A stretch of 64,000 bases of DNA from Pseudomonadota bacterium (GTDB lineage Bacteria > Pseudomonadota > Alphaproteobacteria > Caulobacterales > Caulobacteraceae), in contig JAEWDF010000064.1 in assembly GCA_023390245.1 (NCBI GenBank), forward strand, positions 18,204 through 82,203, given 5' to 3'. This document shows positions 32,548-40,766 of the stretch, one piece after another; positions within the stretch are counted from its first letter, which is position 1; each line of letters begins with the position of its first letter. A program made the translations under genes and the position numbers. The notes beneath the pieces are model-generated. The model searched no databases and was not told where the DNA came from. It saw nothing but the letters and a program-made list of their open reading frames with translations.

Positions 32548-34664
32548 TTCAGCATCCCGAGCAGGGTGTCGTACATGTCGTTGGCGGCCTGGATCAGCCG
32601 GGCGGATGCGTTGTAGGCCTGCTGGAAGGTGGTCATGTTGACCAGTTCCTCGTCCAGGTTGACCCCTTCCTGCGCCACGCGCCGGCTGTTGGTTTCCTCC
32701 AGCACGGCCGAGGCCGTCTGGCTGCGGCTCTTCATCGAGGCGGCCCGAGCGCCGAGGTCGCCCGCGAACTCCGCCGCATAGGCCGAGATCGACTTGGACC
32801 CGCCGGCCGCGCCGCCGGCGGCCGCGAAGCGGACCGTGCGCGTGGCCACGTCCGACAGGCTCAGCGCCCCGCGGCCGTCGCCCGGGCTCAGCGCCGCGGT
32901 CCCGGCGGCGGCGGACAGGTCCAGCTGCGCCAGCGCCAGGCGGGACGGGTCGGACTGGATGTCCGACCGCACCGAGAAGGTCTCGACGCGCGCCGCCCGT
33001 GCGCCGGCGTCCAGCCCGAACAAGGCCGAGGCGGAGACGCCGGACGGGACCTGGACCGTGGTGTCGCGCACCACCGACATCGTCGGCGCGGGATTGCCCG
33101 AAGCGCTGAACGCCAGCGCGCCATTGGCGTCCAGGCCGAAGCTGCCGTAGCGGCCGACGCCCGTCACCGGATTGTTCAGCGCCGCCAGCAGTTCGTTCAT
33201 CGTGCCCGCCCCGGCCGGAACGGCGACGGCGATGTCGCGCAGGCGCGTCCCGTCGTCGGCGGTGAAGCGGAACGTCAGGCTCTCGCCCGGCGTGAAGCCG
33301 TGCTGCGACGTCAGGCTCAGCCCGGTGTCATAGGTCGCGGGCGCATCGCTGACGACCAGATCGTTCAGCCCGAACCAGTGGGAGAATCCCTTGCCGCCCT
33401 TGTTGCTGGGGCTGGTCGCGTCGTCGGCGATGGCGACGCCGTTCCCGCCCGCGCCTTCCAGCGTCAGCACGCCGTTGCTGAAACTGGCCGTCGCCGTCCC
33501 GCCGAGTTCGGCGTTCAGCGTGGCCAGGAAGGTGCTGGGATCGGCGGCGACGCCGTTGATCGTCATCGTCCCGCCCGAGAAGACGATCTCGGCCCGACCC
33601 TGGACCACGCCGCTAGCGTCGACCGCCGCGATGGTGGTGGTCCCGGTGAAGCCGCTGAGTGCATTCTCCAGGCTCTGTCCGGTGTTGCGCCCGGTCAGCG
33701 TCGTCGGCGCCGGCACGCTGGAGCTGGCGTTGTGGGCGCGGTTCAGTTCGTCGGCGATCTTGGCGGTCAACTCGGCCAGCCGGTCCGCCGCCGCCGGGGC
33801 GTCCTTGTCGCGCAGCTCGACCAATCCCTTGATCTGGCCGGAGGAGATGCCTTCCAGGGCCAGGGACTTGGACCCGCTAGGCTCGGTCAGCCAGATGTCG
33901 TTGAAGGCGGTCGTCGCCCCCACCGTCCCGGCCGGCGCATAGGACAGGGTCGCATGTCCGTCGCCGACCAGGGTCGCGCCAGTGTTGGTGCGGATGGTGA
34001 CGCCGCCGTTCGCGCGCGCCTCCACCTTGACGTCCATCAGCTCCGACAACTGGTTGATCAGGTCGATCTGCGCATTCTGGGCGCCGGTCGCGTCCTGCCC
34101 GGTCACCGACGCCGTGGCGATGGTCTTGTTCAGCTTGTCGATCTGCTCCAGCAGCGGATTGACCGCCGCCACCGCCGCGCCCAGCCGGCCGTCGGCTTCC
34201 TGCCGCAGCGACTGGATCTGCTTGGAGATCGCCGTGGCCTCGTTGAACAGCGCCTGGGTCTTGTAGATCGCATCCTGTCGCGCGGGTGAGGAGGTCGACA
34301 TCTCCGACAGGGAGGCGAAGGCGGCGAACAGTTCGTCGATGTCGCCGAACAGGCCTCCGTCGCCGCTGGGGTCCCCGAAGGCGGACTGGATCTGGTTGTA
34401 CAGTTCGTTGCGCACCTCATAGCGCGCGGCGTCGGCGCTGGCGCTCATGCCCGCGGCCTGAAGGAAGCGGTCGGTGGCCAGGCGCACGCGCGCCACGTCC
34501 ACGCCCGCGCCATAGCCATTCGCCATCGCCGCCGTCTGGTCCACGATCTTGCGGACGTAGCCCGGCGTGTTGACGTTCGAGATGTTGTCGGAAACGACCC
34601 GCAGCTGCGTCTGGGCCGTCTGGAGCCCCGACACGCCGATGTTCATGATCGAGTTCAGCGACAT
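32544..34664 (-). CDS. flgK: Flagellar hook-associated protein FlgK
   Basis: This 706-residue HAP1 forms the first hook-filament junction layer. The N-terminal flagellar rod motif (SLNSIMNIGVSGLQTAQ, then VVSDNISNVNTPGYVRK) and the C-terminal flg_bbr_C block (VNLDEELVNMTTFQQAYNAS) are both complete, enclosing a long variable region (about 200-600). A strong ribosome site (GGGGGAGGAGGG) lies 5 bases before the ATG at 34664. Transcription probably starts at the sigma-54-type promoter near 34797-34811, which reads towards it. Confidence 0.95.
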   Translation of the reverse strand: MSLNSIMNIGVSGLQTAQTQLRVVSDNISNVNTPGYVRKIVDQTAAMANGYGAGVDVARVRLATDRFLQAAGMSASADAARYEVRNELYNQIQSAFGDPSGDGGLFGDIDELFAAFASLSEMSTSSPARQDAIYKTQALFNEATAISKQIQSLRQEADGRLGAAVAAVNPLLEQIDKLNKTIATASVTGQDATGAQNAQIDLINQLSELMDVKVEARANGGVTIRTNTGATLVGDGHATLSYAPAGTVGATTAFNDIWLTEPSGSKSLALEGISSGQIKGLVELRDKDAPAAADRLAELTAKIADELNRAHNASSSVPAPTTLTGRNTGQSLENALSGFTGTTTIAAVDASGVVQGRAEIVFSGGTMTINGVAADPSTFLATLNAELGGTATASFSNGVLTLEGAGGNGVAIADDATSPSNKGGKGFSHWFGLNDLVVSDAPATYDTGLSLTSQHGFTPGESLTFRFTADDGTRLRDIAVAVPAGAGTMNELLAALNNPVTGVGRYGSFGLDANGALAFSASGNPAPTMSVVRDTTVQVPSGVSASALFGLDAGARAARVETFSVRSDIQSDPSRLALAQLDLSAAAGTAALSPGDGRGALSLSDVATRTVRFAAAGGAAGGSKSISAYAAEFAGDLGARAASMKSRSQTASAVLEETNSRRVAQEGVNLDEELVNMTTFQQAYNASARLIQAANDMYDTLLGMLK

Positions 34665-34677
34665 GAACCCTCCTCCC

Positions 34678-34695
34678 CCGGCAAGCCTTGCCCGG
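34678..34695 (-). promoter_or_regulatory. Possible FlbD-type enhancer (ftr-like) site in the flgK leader
   Basis: CCGGCAAGCCTTGCCCGG is an imperfect inverted repeat of the GGCAAG half-site and resembles the GC-rich ftr elements bound by FlbD at Caulobacter sigma-54 promoters. It lies downstream of the flgK promoter, as some ftr sites do. A palindrome GCAAATTTGC also occurs at 34840-34849. The assignment is by resemblance only. Confidence 0.35.
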
Positions 34696-34796
34696 CCGAA
34701 CGCAATTCTTGCCCGTCGCGCACCGAGGGCGTCGGCGGCAACCTATTGAAATCGCTATATTGGCGTTCAAAGGACGCGGTCATGCCCCCTCGCAGC

Positions 34797-34811
34797 GCAA
34801 GCGCCGGGCCA
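34797..34811 (-). promoter_or_regulatory. Sigma-54-type promoter for flgK-flgL
   Basis: On the minus strand the sequence is TGGCCC-GGCGC-TTGC, with the -24 GG and -12 GC ten bases apart as sigma-54 requires. It points to flgK, whose start is 133 bases downstream. Sigma-54 control of hook and junction genes is established in Caulobacter. Confidence 0.75.
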
Positions 34812-34938
34812 GCGGGAGTCCGCGATCCGCCGCCGCTGGGCAAATTTGCGTCGCGCGCGGCAAGAATGGACCGTCGGCGGATACGGGGAGCGGCGGCCAC
34901 AAACCTTCATTCGATTGAAATAACTACACTTTCTTCTT

Positions 34939-34953
34939 TGGCCCGCGCCTTGC
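34939..34953 (+). promoter_or_regulatory. Sigma-54-type promoter for fliK-flgD-flgE
   Basis: TGGCCC-GCGCC-TTGC matches the sigma-54 consensus exactly, with GG and GC ten bases apart. The predicted start of transcription is near 34965, giving a leader of about 55 bases before fliK. The two face-away promoters share the 127 bases between them. The 34665-35020 region holds no gene. Confidence 0.8.
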
Positions 34954-35020
34954 GACGGCGCGAACGAATAATCAGGCGCAGCAGGCGCCGCCCCATCCTC
35001 AGAAAGCCGCCTGCGCGTCC

Positions 35021-37024
35021 ATGCCTTCCGCCGCCGCCTTCCTCGCCGCCGTCGCCCCGGCTCCCGCCGGGACCGGCGGGCCCGCGCCCGACGGCCAGGC
35101 CGAGGCGGCCGCCGATTTCGCCCAGGCCCTGGCGCGACTGACAGCATCCGCGTCGAGCCGGCCGACCGCATCCGAGGACGCCGCCATTGCGCCGAACGGC
35201 CTCATGACGGGCGCGCGCAGGATCAATCCGCTGCTGGTCGCCGAAACCGGCGCGCGGGACGTCATCCCGCTCTCGAACGAAGAGACGCCGGCGCCGGTCG
35301 ATGCGTCCGGAAGCGAATCCGTCCCGGAAGGGGCTGAAAACGCCGTGGAAGAGGACATCGCGGAAAAGGCGGACGCCTCCATCAAGACCCAAGACGACGA
35401 AGCGAAGCCGTCGGACGATCGTGACATCCTCGTCGCCGCCCCGCCCCTTCCGGCCGCCAGGACGACGCCGCCCGAACCAGCGCCGCCTCCCGCGAGCATC
35501 ACAGCGTCCAGCCTCCCTCCGGCTTCGCCGGGGACCCCGGCGACGGCCGCGCCTTCGCAGGACGACAGCGTCCCGACGAAGGCGAGCGCTCCGATTTCAC
35601 TGGACCCGACACTCCCTCAATCCGCCCCATTCGATAAGGCGACATCGGCTTCCGTAACGAACGAGGCGCCCGCGCAAACCCCGAACTCGTCGGAAGCTCC
35701 GCAACCGGTCGCATCGCCCCTCGAAACGGCCCCGCCCCAAGAGGATGCGGCGCCCCCCACGCCATGGGCCCAGAGGACCGCGCCCGACGCGCCGCTCCCC
35801 GCCGAAGCATCGAGCGCCGACGCCTCCGTCCAGCCGACCGACGTGCCCGCCCGGGAACCGCGCCGCGCCGAGCCCGGACTCGATCCATCCCCGAACGCGC
35901 GCGCGGCCGAGTCCTCGTCCACCACCGCACCGAAGACAGCGGCGACAGCCGCCGACGCCAAGGCTCCGCCTCCGTCCGCCCTGGACCAGCGCCTGGCCGA
36001 CTTGGCCCAGGCTCCGTCCGACGCCGTGACGATCAGGGTCGAGCGTTCGCCTCCGGCCGCGCCGCCTGTCGTCCCCGACCCGAAAGCGCTTCCCGACCAG
36101 ACGCCCCGCGTCTCCGCCCCGGCGATCGTTTCGGCGCTCGCGACGGCGAGCACAGTCAGGTCGCCCGCCGACGGCGACGACCTGGAAATGAACCCGACGT
36201 CCCCAGGGTCCGACGCTGCGCCCGACGGCGAGACGCTCCACACGACGAAGACCGACGGGCCGACTCCCAGCTCCGCGACGCCCCGCCCGGAGGCGTCGCG
36301 GCCCGAGACGACCACGCCGCCGCGCCCCCTACGCGAGCCATCGCCAGCGTCCGAGCGCCAGGCCGTCGCCGAGCCGGAGGCTGGTCCCGCGATGTCCGAC
36401 CAAGCGCCGGAGCCGGCTTCCGCCGCCTCGTCGCAACCGGCCGCCGCTCCCCAGTCGGTCGCCGCCGAGGCCGCTTCGCCGTCCCTCGTTGACCCTTCGT
36501 CGACGCCGGTCGAACTCCCCGCCGAGCCGATCCGCGCCCAGGACGCCGCGCCTGGGCGCGACCTGTCGCCGTCCCAGCTTTCGCGCGCGACGGTGGAAAC
36601 CGCCGCCCATCTGGCCGCCAATATCATCCGGCGCCTGGAAGGCCGCTCGACCCGGTTCGACATGGTCCTGACGCCGGAGGACCTGGGCCGCGTCGACGTC
36701 AGCCTGGAGATCGATTCCGATGGCCGGCTGGCGGCCCGCCTGGCCTTCGACAATCCGGCCGCCGCCGCCGATCTGCGCGGCCGGGCCGACGAGCTGCGCC
36801 GCCAGCTCCAGGACGCCGGCTTCCAGCTGTCGAACGACTCCCTCGACTTCTCCCAGCGCGATCCGTCGTCCGGCGGCGGCGCCTTCGAACGTCAGCAGCA
36901 GCGCCATGCGGTCTTCGCCGGCGGCGCGCGCCTGGCCGCCCAGGCGGACCTGATCGCCGCGCCGCCGCCCGGCGCCTGGACCAACCATTCCCTGACGCCC
37001 GACCGCGTCGATGTGAGGGTCTGA
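35021..37024 (+). CDS. fliK: Flagellar hook-length control protein FliK
   Basis: This 667-residue protein has a very long, disordered, alanine/proline/glutamate-rich N-terminal part (about 1-515). The conserved Flg_hook C-terminal domain follows (about 520-620; VETAAHLAANIIRRLEG, then TPEDLGRVDVSLEI and ADELRRQLQDAGFQLS). FliK acts as a secreted ruler that measures the hook and switches export from hook to filament subunits; the low-complexity part is the ruler. The position before flgD and flgE supports the call. The ATG at 35021 fits a 55-base leader from the sigma-54-type promoter. Confidence 0.88.
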   Translation: MPSAAAFLAAVAPAPAGTGGPAPDGQAEAAADFAQALARLTASASSRPTASEDAAIAPNGLMTGARRINPLLVAETGARDVIPLSNEETPAPVDASGSESVPEGAENAVEEDIAEKADASIKTQDDEAKPSDDRDILVAAPPLPAARTTPPEPAPPPASITASSLPPASPGTPATAAPSQDDSVPTKASAPISLDPTLPQSAPFDKATSASVTNEAPAQTPNSSEAPQPVASPLETAPPQEDAAPPTPWAQRTAPDAPLPAEASSADASVQPTDVPAREPRRAEPGLDPSPNARAAESSSTTAPKTAATAADAKAPPPSALDQRLADLAQAPSDAVTIRVERSPPAAPPVVPDPKALPDQTPRVSAPAIVSALATASTVRSPADGDDLEMNPTSPGSDAAPDGETLHTTKTDGPTPSSATPRPEASRPETTTPPRPLREPSPASERQAVAEPEAGPAMSDQAPEPASAASSQPAAAPQSVAAEAASPSLVDPSSTPVELPAEPIRAQDAAPGRDLSPSQLSRATVETAAHLAANIIRRLEGRSTRFDMVLTPEDLGRVDVSLEIDSDGRLAARLAFDNPAAAADLRGRADELRRQLQDAGFQLSNDSLDFSQRDPSSGGGAFERQQQRHAVFAGGARLAAQADLIAAPPPGAWTNHSLTPDRVDVRV

Positions 37025-37027
37025 CCC

Positions 37028-37753
37028 ATGGCCAACGCCATTTCTTCCGTCGACGCCTCGAGCCGCGTGAGCAACGGCTCGGCGGCCCTGTTCGACAACT
37101 TCGAGACCTTTCTGACCCTGCTGACCACGCAGATGAAGAACCAGGACCCGCTGTCGCCGCTGGATTCCAACGAATTCACCGCCCAGCTCACACAGATGGC
37201 GGGGGTGGAGCAGCAGTTGCTGACTAACGACCTGCTCACCAGCCTGGTCGCGGCCCAGGCCGCCGGCGGGCTGGACAACGCCTCGAACTACATCGGCAAG
37301 CACGTCACCGCGGCCTGGACGGCGACCACGCTGGAGGACGGCAAGGCGACCTGGGCCTACGAACTGGGCGACAAGGCCGAGAAGGTCACGCTGCAGGTGG
37401 TCAACAGCGCCGGCACGGTGGTCTGGGAAGGCGATGCGCCCGAGAACACCGCCGGCATCCACGACTTCACCTGGAACGGTCAGCTGAAGGGCGGCGACAC
37501 CGCTGACGACGGCGGCGTCTATACGCTGAGGGTGTCGGCCACCAACGCCCTGGGCGGCAAGGTCGACAGCCAGGCCCTGATCCGCGGCCGGGTGACCGGC
37601 GTCGAGATGTACGACGGCGATCCCTACCTGGTGATCGGCGACTCCATTCTTCCGCTTTCGACGGTGCTCTCGCTGAACGAGCAGCCGACGGCGGACGACC
37701 GCAACGACGATACGGAGAATCCGAACGTCCCGACCGGGGAGGCGGCCGCATGA
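37028..37753 (+). CDS. flgD: Flagellar hook-cap protein FlgD
   Basis: This 241-residue scaffold caps the growing hook and is absent from the mature flagellum. The conserved N-terminal block FLTLLTTQMKNQDPLSPLDSNEFTAQLTQ is present (about residues 28-57, limited here to its key LxxQMKNQDP core). It is followed by a FlgD Ig-like/tudor region (TWNGQLKGGDTADDGGVYTL). It starts three bases after the fliK stop with GAGG in the fliK end as ribosome site, so the genes form one operon. Confidence 0.95.
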   Translation: MANAISSVDASSRVSNGSAALFDNFETFLTLLTTQMKNQDPLSPLDSNEFTAQLTQMAGVEQQLLTNDLLTSLVAAQAAGGLDNASNYIGKHVTAAWTATTLEDGKATWAYELGDKAEKVTLQVVNSAGTVVWEGDAPENTAGIHDFTWNGQLKGGDTADDGGVYTLRVSATNALGGKVDSQALIRGRVTGVEMYDGDPYLVIGDSILPLSTVLSLNEQPTADDRNDDTENPNVPTGEAAA

Positions 37754-37802
37754 TGCGCTCCGCCGCCTTTTCGATGACTGTTTCGCCCAAGGAGCGATCC
37801 CA

Positions 37803-39602
37803 ATGAGCCTCAACAGCGCCATGCTGGCCGGCGTGTCCGGCCTGGCGGCCAATTCCGCCGCCCTGGCCGCGATTTCGCAGAACATCGCCAACGTCAACAC
37901 CGTGGGCTACAAGCGCACCCAGGGCGAATTCCAGACCCTGGTCAACAGCCAGAACAAGGCCGCCGGCGGCGGCGGCTACGGCGCGGGAGGCGTGACCCTC
38001 AAGGCCCGCGCCTTCATCAGCCAGGAAGGCCAGCTTCAGCGCACCACCGAGTCGACCGACCTGGCCGTCGACGGCCAGGGCTTCTTCGTGGTGACCGACA
38101 AGGCCGAAGGCGTGGCCCCGACCGACACCCGCCTGTTCACCCGCGCCGGCGCCTTCCGCGTCGACAACCTGGGCTATCTGAAGAACAGCGCGGGCCTGTA
38201 CCTGCAAGGCTGGCCTGTCGACTCCAACGGCGACATCTCGACCGACCCGTCGGACCTGTCGCGCCTGCGCTCGATCAACATCGGCTCGGTCGGCGGCACC
38301 GCCGAGCCGACCACGCGCGTCCAGATCAACGCCAACCTGCGCTCGACCCAGGAGGCGGCGACGGCGGCCAGCGCCAGCACCTACAAGAAGGACGACATCG
38401 CCGGCGACGAGCACACCGTCACGGTGAAGTACGAGTCGATCCGCGACCCGCTGGCGGCCAGCGGCTATGTGCCCAACCAGTATACGGTGACGATCAAGTC
38501 CGGCACCCAGACGGTGACGGGTGTGGCCGAGTTCGATCCCGCGACCGGCGCCCTGGTGTCGCTGACGACGAACGCCGCCAACAACGGCACGGTGGCGACG
38601 AACGGGACCACCCCGCCGACCCAGCTGGTCTTCACCCCCGCCTCGGGTTCGCCCTTCACCATGAATCTGGCCGACATCGGCCTGGCCACCAGCGTCGACG
38701 CCAGGGGCAAGTACGATCCCAAGCTCAACTCCATGGCGATGTACGATCCCGAGGACGACAATCCGGCGGGGATCAAGCCGGACTTCAAGATGAACATCCC
38801 GGTCTCGGACTCCAAGGGCGGCCAGCGCAACCTGGAAATCCGCTTCCTGAAGAGCGACGACCCGAACATCTGGTACGCCGAGGTCGTGGCCGTGCCGGCC
38901 GACGATGTCGTCACTGGCGGGGCCTATTCCGACGGCCAGATCAAGGTCGGCAAGATCGCCTTCACCCCGTCGGGGCGCCTGGATGTCGAGACCATGCGCA
39001 ACTGGCCGGCGGGCGAGGGCCTGTTCGACGACCCGACCCAGGCCGTCCTGGATTTTGGAAAGTCCGATCCGGCGAATGTCCTCGACCCGCTGGACCCCAA
39101 TGACAACTACGCTGTCAAATGGGCCGACGGCCTGGGCATCGCCGCCCAGACGGTGACCCTGGACCTGAACACCTCCGCCGGCGGCCTCAGCCAGCTCAAC
39201 ACCGCCTCGGTGGTCCAGTCGACCGTCACCAACGGCACGGCCTTCGGCAATCTGAGCGAGATCACCATCGACGATCAGGGCTTCGTCACCGCGATCTTCG
39301 ACAATGGCGTCATGCGCCGCATCGCCCAGGTCGCCATCGCCACCTTCCCCAGCCCGGACAGCCTGAAGGAGGTGTCGGGCAACGCCTACGCCGTCAGCCT
39401 GCAGTCCGGCACCTTCAATCTGAAGGCGGCGGGCACCGGCGGCGCGGGCTTCATCGCGGCCCAGCAGTTGGAGGCCTCGACGGTCGACCTGTCGACCGAG
39501 TTCACCAACCTGATCACGACCCAGCGGGCCTATTCCGCCTCGTCCAAGATCATCACCACGGCCGACGAAATGCTGGCCGAACTGATCAACATCAAACGCT
39601 GA
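37803..39602 (+). CDS. flgE: Flagellar hook protein FlgE
   Basis: This 599-residue hook subunit has the rod-type N-terminus (SGLAANSAALAAISQNIANV, then NTVGYKR) and the C-terminal block STEFTNLITTQRAYSASSKI. The D0/D1 helices are complete and the central surface domains (about 150-500) are long, as in Caulobacter and relatives. AAGGAG lies 8 bases before the ATG at 37803. It is the last structural gene of the fliK-flgD-flgE unit and is followed by the separate sciP leader. Confidence 0.96.
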   Translation: MSLNSAMLAGVSGLAANSAALAAISQNIANVNTVGYKRTQGEFQTLVNSQNKAAGGGGYGAGGVTLKARAFISQEGQLQRTTESTDLAVDGQGFFVVTDKAEGVAPTDTRLFTRAGAFRVDNLGYLKNSAGLYLQGWPVDSNGDISTDPSDLSRLRSINIGSVGGTAEPTTRVQINANLRSTQEAATAASASTYKKDDIAGDEHTVTVKYESIRDPLAASGYVPNQYTVTIKSGTQTVTGVAEFDPATGALVSLTTNAANNGTVATNGTTPPTQLVFTPASGSPFTMNLADIGLATSVDARGKYDPKLNSMAMYDPEDDNPAGIKPDFKMNIPVSDSKGGQRNLEIRFLKSDDPNIWYAEVVAVPADDVVTGGAYSDGQIKVGKIAFTPSGRLDVETMRNWPAGEGLFDDPTQAVLDFGKSDPANVLDPLDPNDNYAVKWADGLGIAAQTVTLDLNTSAGGLSQLNTASVVQSTVTNGTAFGNLSEITIDDQGFVTAIFDNGVMRRIAQVAIATFPSPDSLKEVSGNAYAVSLQSGTFNLKAAGTGGAGFIAAQQLEASTVDLSTEFTNLITTQRAYSASSKIITTADEMLAELINIKR

Positions 39603-39705
39603 TCGGCGAGTAAGTAAGCGTTGAACTCCATGAATCGTCGCTCAACCTTCGTTGAAGAAGTCGCACGGGAAGGGACGGAGATTATCCGTTCCTTCACCAC
39701 GACGC

Positions 39706-39720
39706 TTAAACGGCCTTTAG
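39706..39720 (+). promoter_or_regulatory. CtrA-like box upstream of sciP
   Basis: TTAA-ACGGCCT-TTAG differs by one base from the CtrA consensus TTAA-N7-TTAA and lies 55 bases before the sciP start. Activation of sciP by CtrA is known in Caulobacter. A CcrM methylation site GAATC occurs at about 39632. Confidence 0.6.
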
Positions 39721-39774
39721 CGGCGCGTGGGTACCTTCACCGACCTACGGTGATGGTGAAAGAGGCATAAGCCC

Positions 39775-40059
39775 ATGTTGCAAGAGCGACGTCTGAACAG
39801 CCAAGGCGAGCAATATGTTGTCGGGCCGACGGGCACCCCCCTGACTCTGAAGGACCTGCCGCCCGCCAACACCAATCGCTGGGTCATCCGCCGCAAGGCC
39901 GAGGTCGTCGCCGCCGTGCGCGGCGGCCTGATCTCGCTGGAGGACGCCCTGGAGAAATACCGTCTGACCGCCGAGGAATTCCTCGCCTGGCAGAAGGCTA
40001 TCGACAAGTGGGGCATGCAGGGCCTGCGCACGACGCGGATCCAGAGCTACCGCTCCTAA
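39775..40059 (+). CDS. sciP: CtrA inhibitor SciP (DUF1153)
   Basis: This 94-residue helix-turn-helix protein, in Caulobacter, appears late in the cell cycle and blocks transcription from CtrA-activated promoters. The whole DUF1153 pattern is visible: YVVGPTGTPLTLKDLPPA, NTNRWVIRRKAEVVAAVRGG and the helix EFLAWQKAIDKWGMQGLR. The start has GAGG 11 bases upstream. Its leader contains a CtrA-like box and a hairpin with two alternative pairings (TTCACC or CACC with downstream GGTG) just before the ribosome site. A strong terminator follows. Confidence 0.95.
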   Translation: MLQERRLNSQGEQYVVGPTGTPLTLKDLPPANTNRWVIRRKAEVVAAVRGGLISLEDALEKYRLTAEEFLAWQKAIDKWGMQGLRTTRIQSYRS

Positions 40060-40087
40060 AAGTCTTCTCTCCCCGAAGACCCTGAAG

Positions 40088-40118
40088 GGCCGCGTCCGTT
40101 GCCGGACGCGGCCTTTTT
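40088..40118 (+). terminator. Rho-independent terminator of sciP
   Basis: GGCCGCGTCCG and CGGACGCGGCC form an 11-bp stem with a 4-base loop, followed by TTTTT, 29 bases after the sciP stop. Confidence 0.93.
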
Positions 40119-40145
40119 CATCGTGACCCACACCCGCCCATTTGG

Positions 40146-40155
40146 TCCGTACGGA
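40146..40155. promoter_or_regulatory. Palindrome upstream of the ParDE-like module
   Basis: TCCGTACGGA is a perfect 10-bp palindrome 21 bases before the antitoxin start. Antitoxins of this type usually repress their own operon at such a site. Confidence 0.45.
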
Positions 40156-40176
40156 AGAAGGGATTATTCTTTGGCC

Positions 40177-40413
40177 ATGGCCGACCTAGCTCTGACGTTG
40201 CCCGACCCTCTAGTTCAGTTCATCGACCGTCAGGTCGGACCTGACGGGTTCGCCGACAGACAGAGCCTCATTGAAGCGCTCGTGGTCGATTGGCGCGACA
40301 AGGCCGAACGCCTCGAGGCTTTGGTTCAGGAAGGCTTGGACGCTCTTGAGGCAGGCGACTACGAGGAAGTTCGCGATCTGGAGACCTGGCTTGACGGTCT
40401 GGGTCGCGATTGA
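40177..40413 (+). CDS. ParD-like antitoxin
   Basis: This 78-residue protein has a predicted ribbon-helix-helix N-terminus (ALTLPDPLVQFIDRQV, then FADRQSLIEALV). An acidic helical tail (ALVQEGLDALEAGDYEEV) would wrap around the toxin. This is the CopG/ParD antitoxin layout, and the following gene, overlapping by four bases, encodes a RelE/ParE-fold toxin. The ATG at 40177 is chosen. It should bind its own promoter; a palindrome lies 21 bases upstream. Confidence 0.85.
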   Translation: MADLALTLPDPLVQFIDRQVGPDGFADRQSLIEALVVDWRDKAERLEALVQEGLDALEAGDYEEVRDLETWLDGLGRD

Positions 40414-40736
40414 GGTCGATCAATATAACCGCGCCGGCGCGGAAGGATATCGAACGACTGCTTGCCGCAAGCCGCGCGTCCTTTGGCGACGAGGCGGCCG
40501 AACGCTACCGCAGCCTGCTTCTTCGCGGCCTCGCGATGATCAGGGACGATCCCAATGGCCCTAATACCCGGCCCCTCAAGGTGGCCCGTCCCGGTGTGTT
40601 GTCATTGCACCTGCGCGCTGTGCCTTCGCCCGTTCGAAAACCACGCCATCGCCTGGTCTATGTCGTCGATGATCAGACCGTCGCCGTGCTCCGGGTGATC
40701 CATGACAGAATGGATTTGCAGGCCGCTCTGCGCTGA
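40410..40736 (+). CDS. RelE/ParE-family toxin
   Basis: This 108-residue toxin-fold protein has typical ParE blocks: ITAPARKDIERLLAAS at the N-terminus, RPLKVARPGVLSLHLRAVPS in the middle and RHRLVYVVDDQTVAVLRVIHDRMD near the end. The start is TTG at 40410 inside the antitoxin stop (TTGA), so toxin synthesis depends on antitoxin translation. Whether the target is gyrase (ParE) or mRNA (RelE) cannot be read from the sequence. The frame is intact, so the module is probably functional. Confidence 0.87.
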   Translation: MRSINITAPARKDIERLLAASRASFGDEAAERYRSLLLRGLAMIRDDPNGPNTRPLKVARPGVLSLHLRAVPSPVRKPRHRLVYVVDDQTVAVLRVIHDRMDLQAALR

Positions 40737-40766
40737 CGCCTCGAATTCGTGCGTTTGACGCACTAA

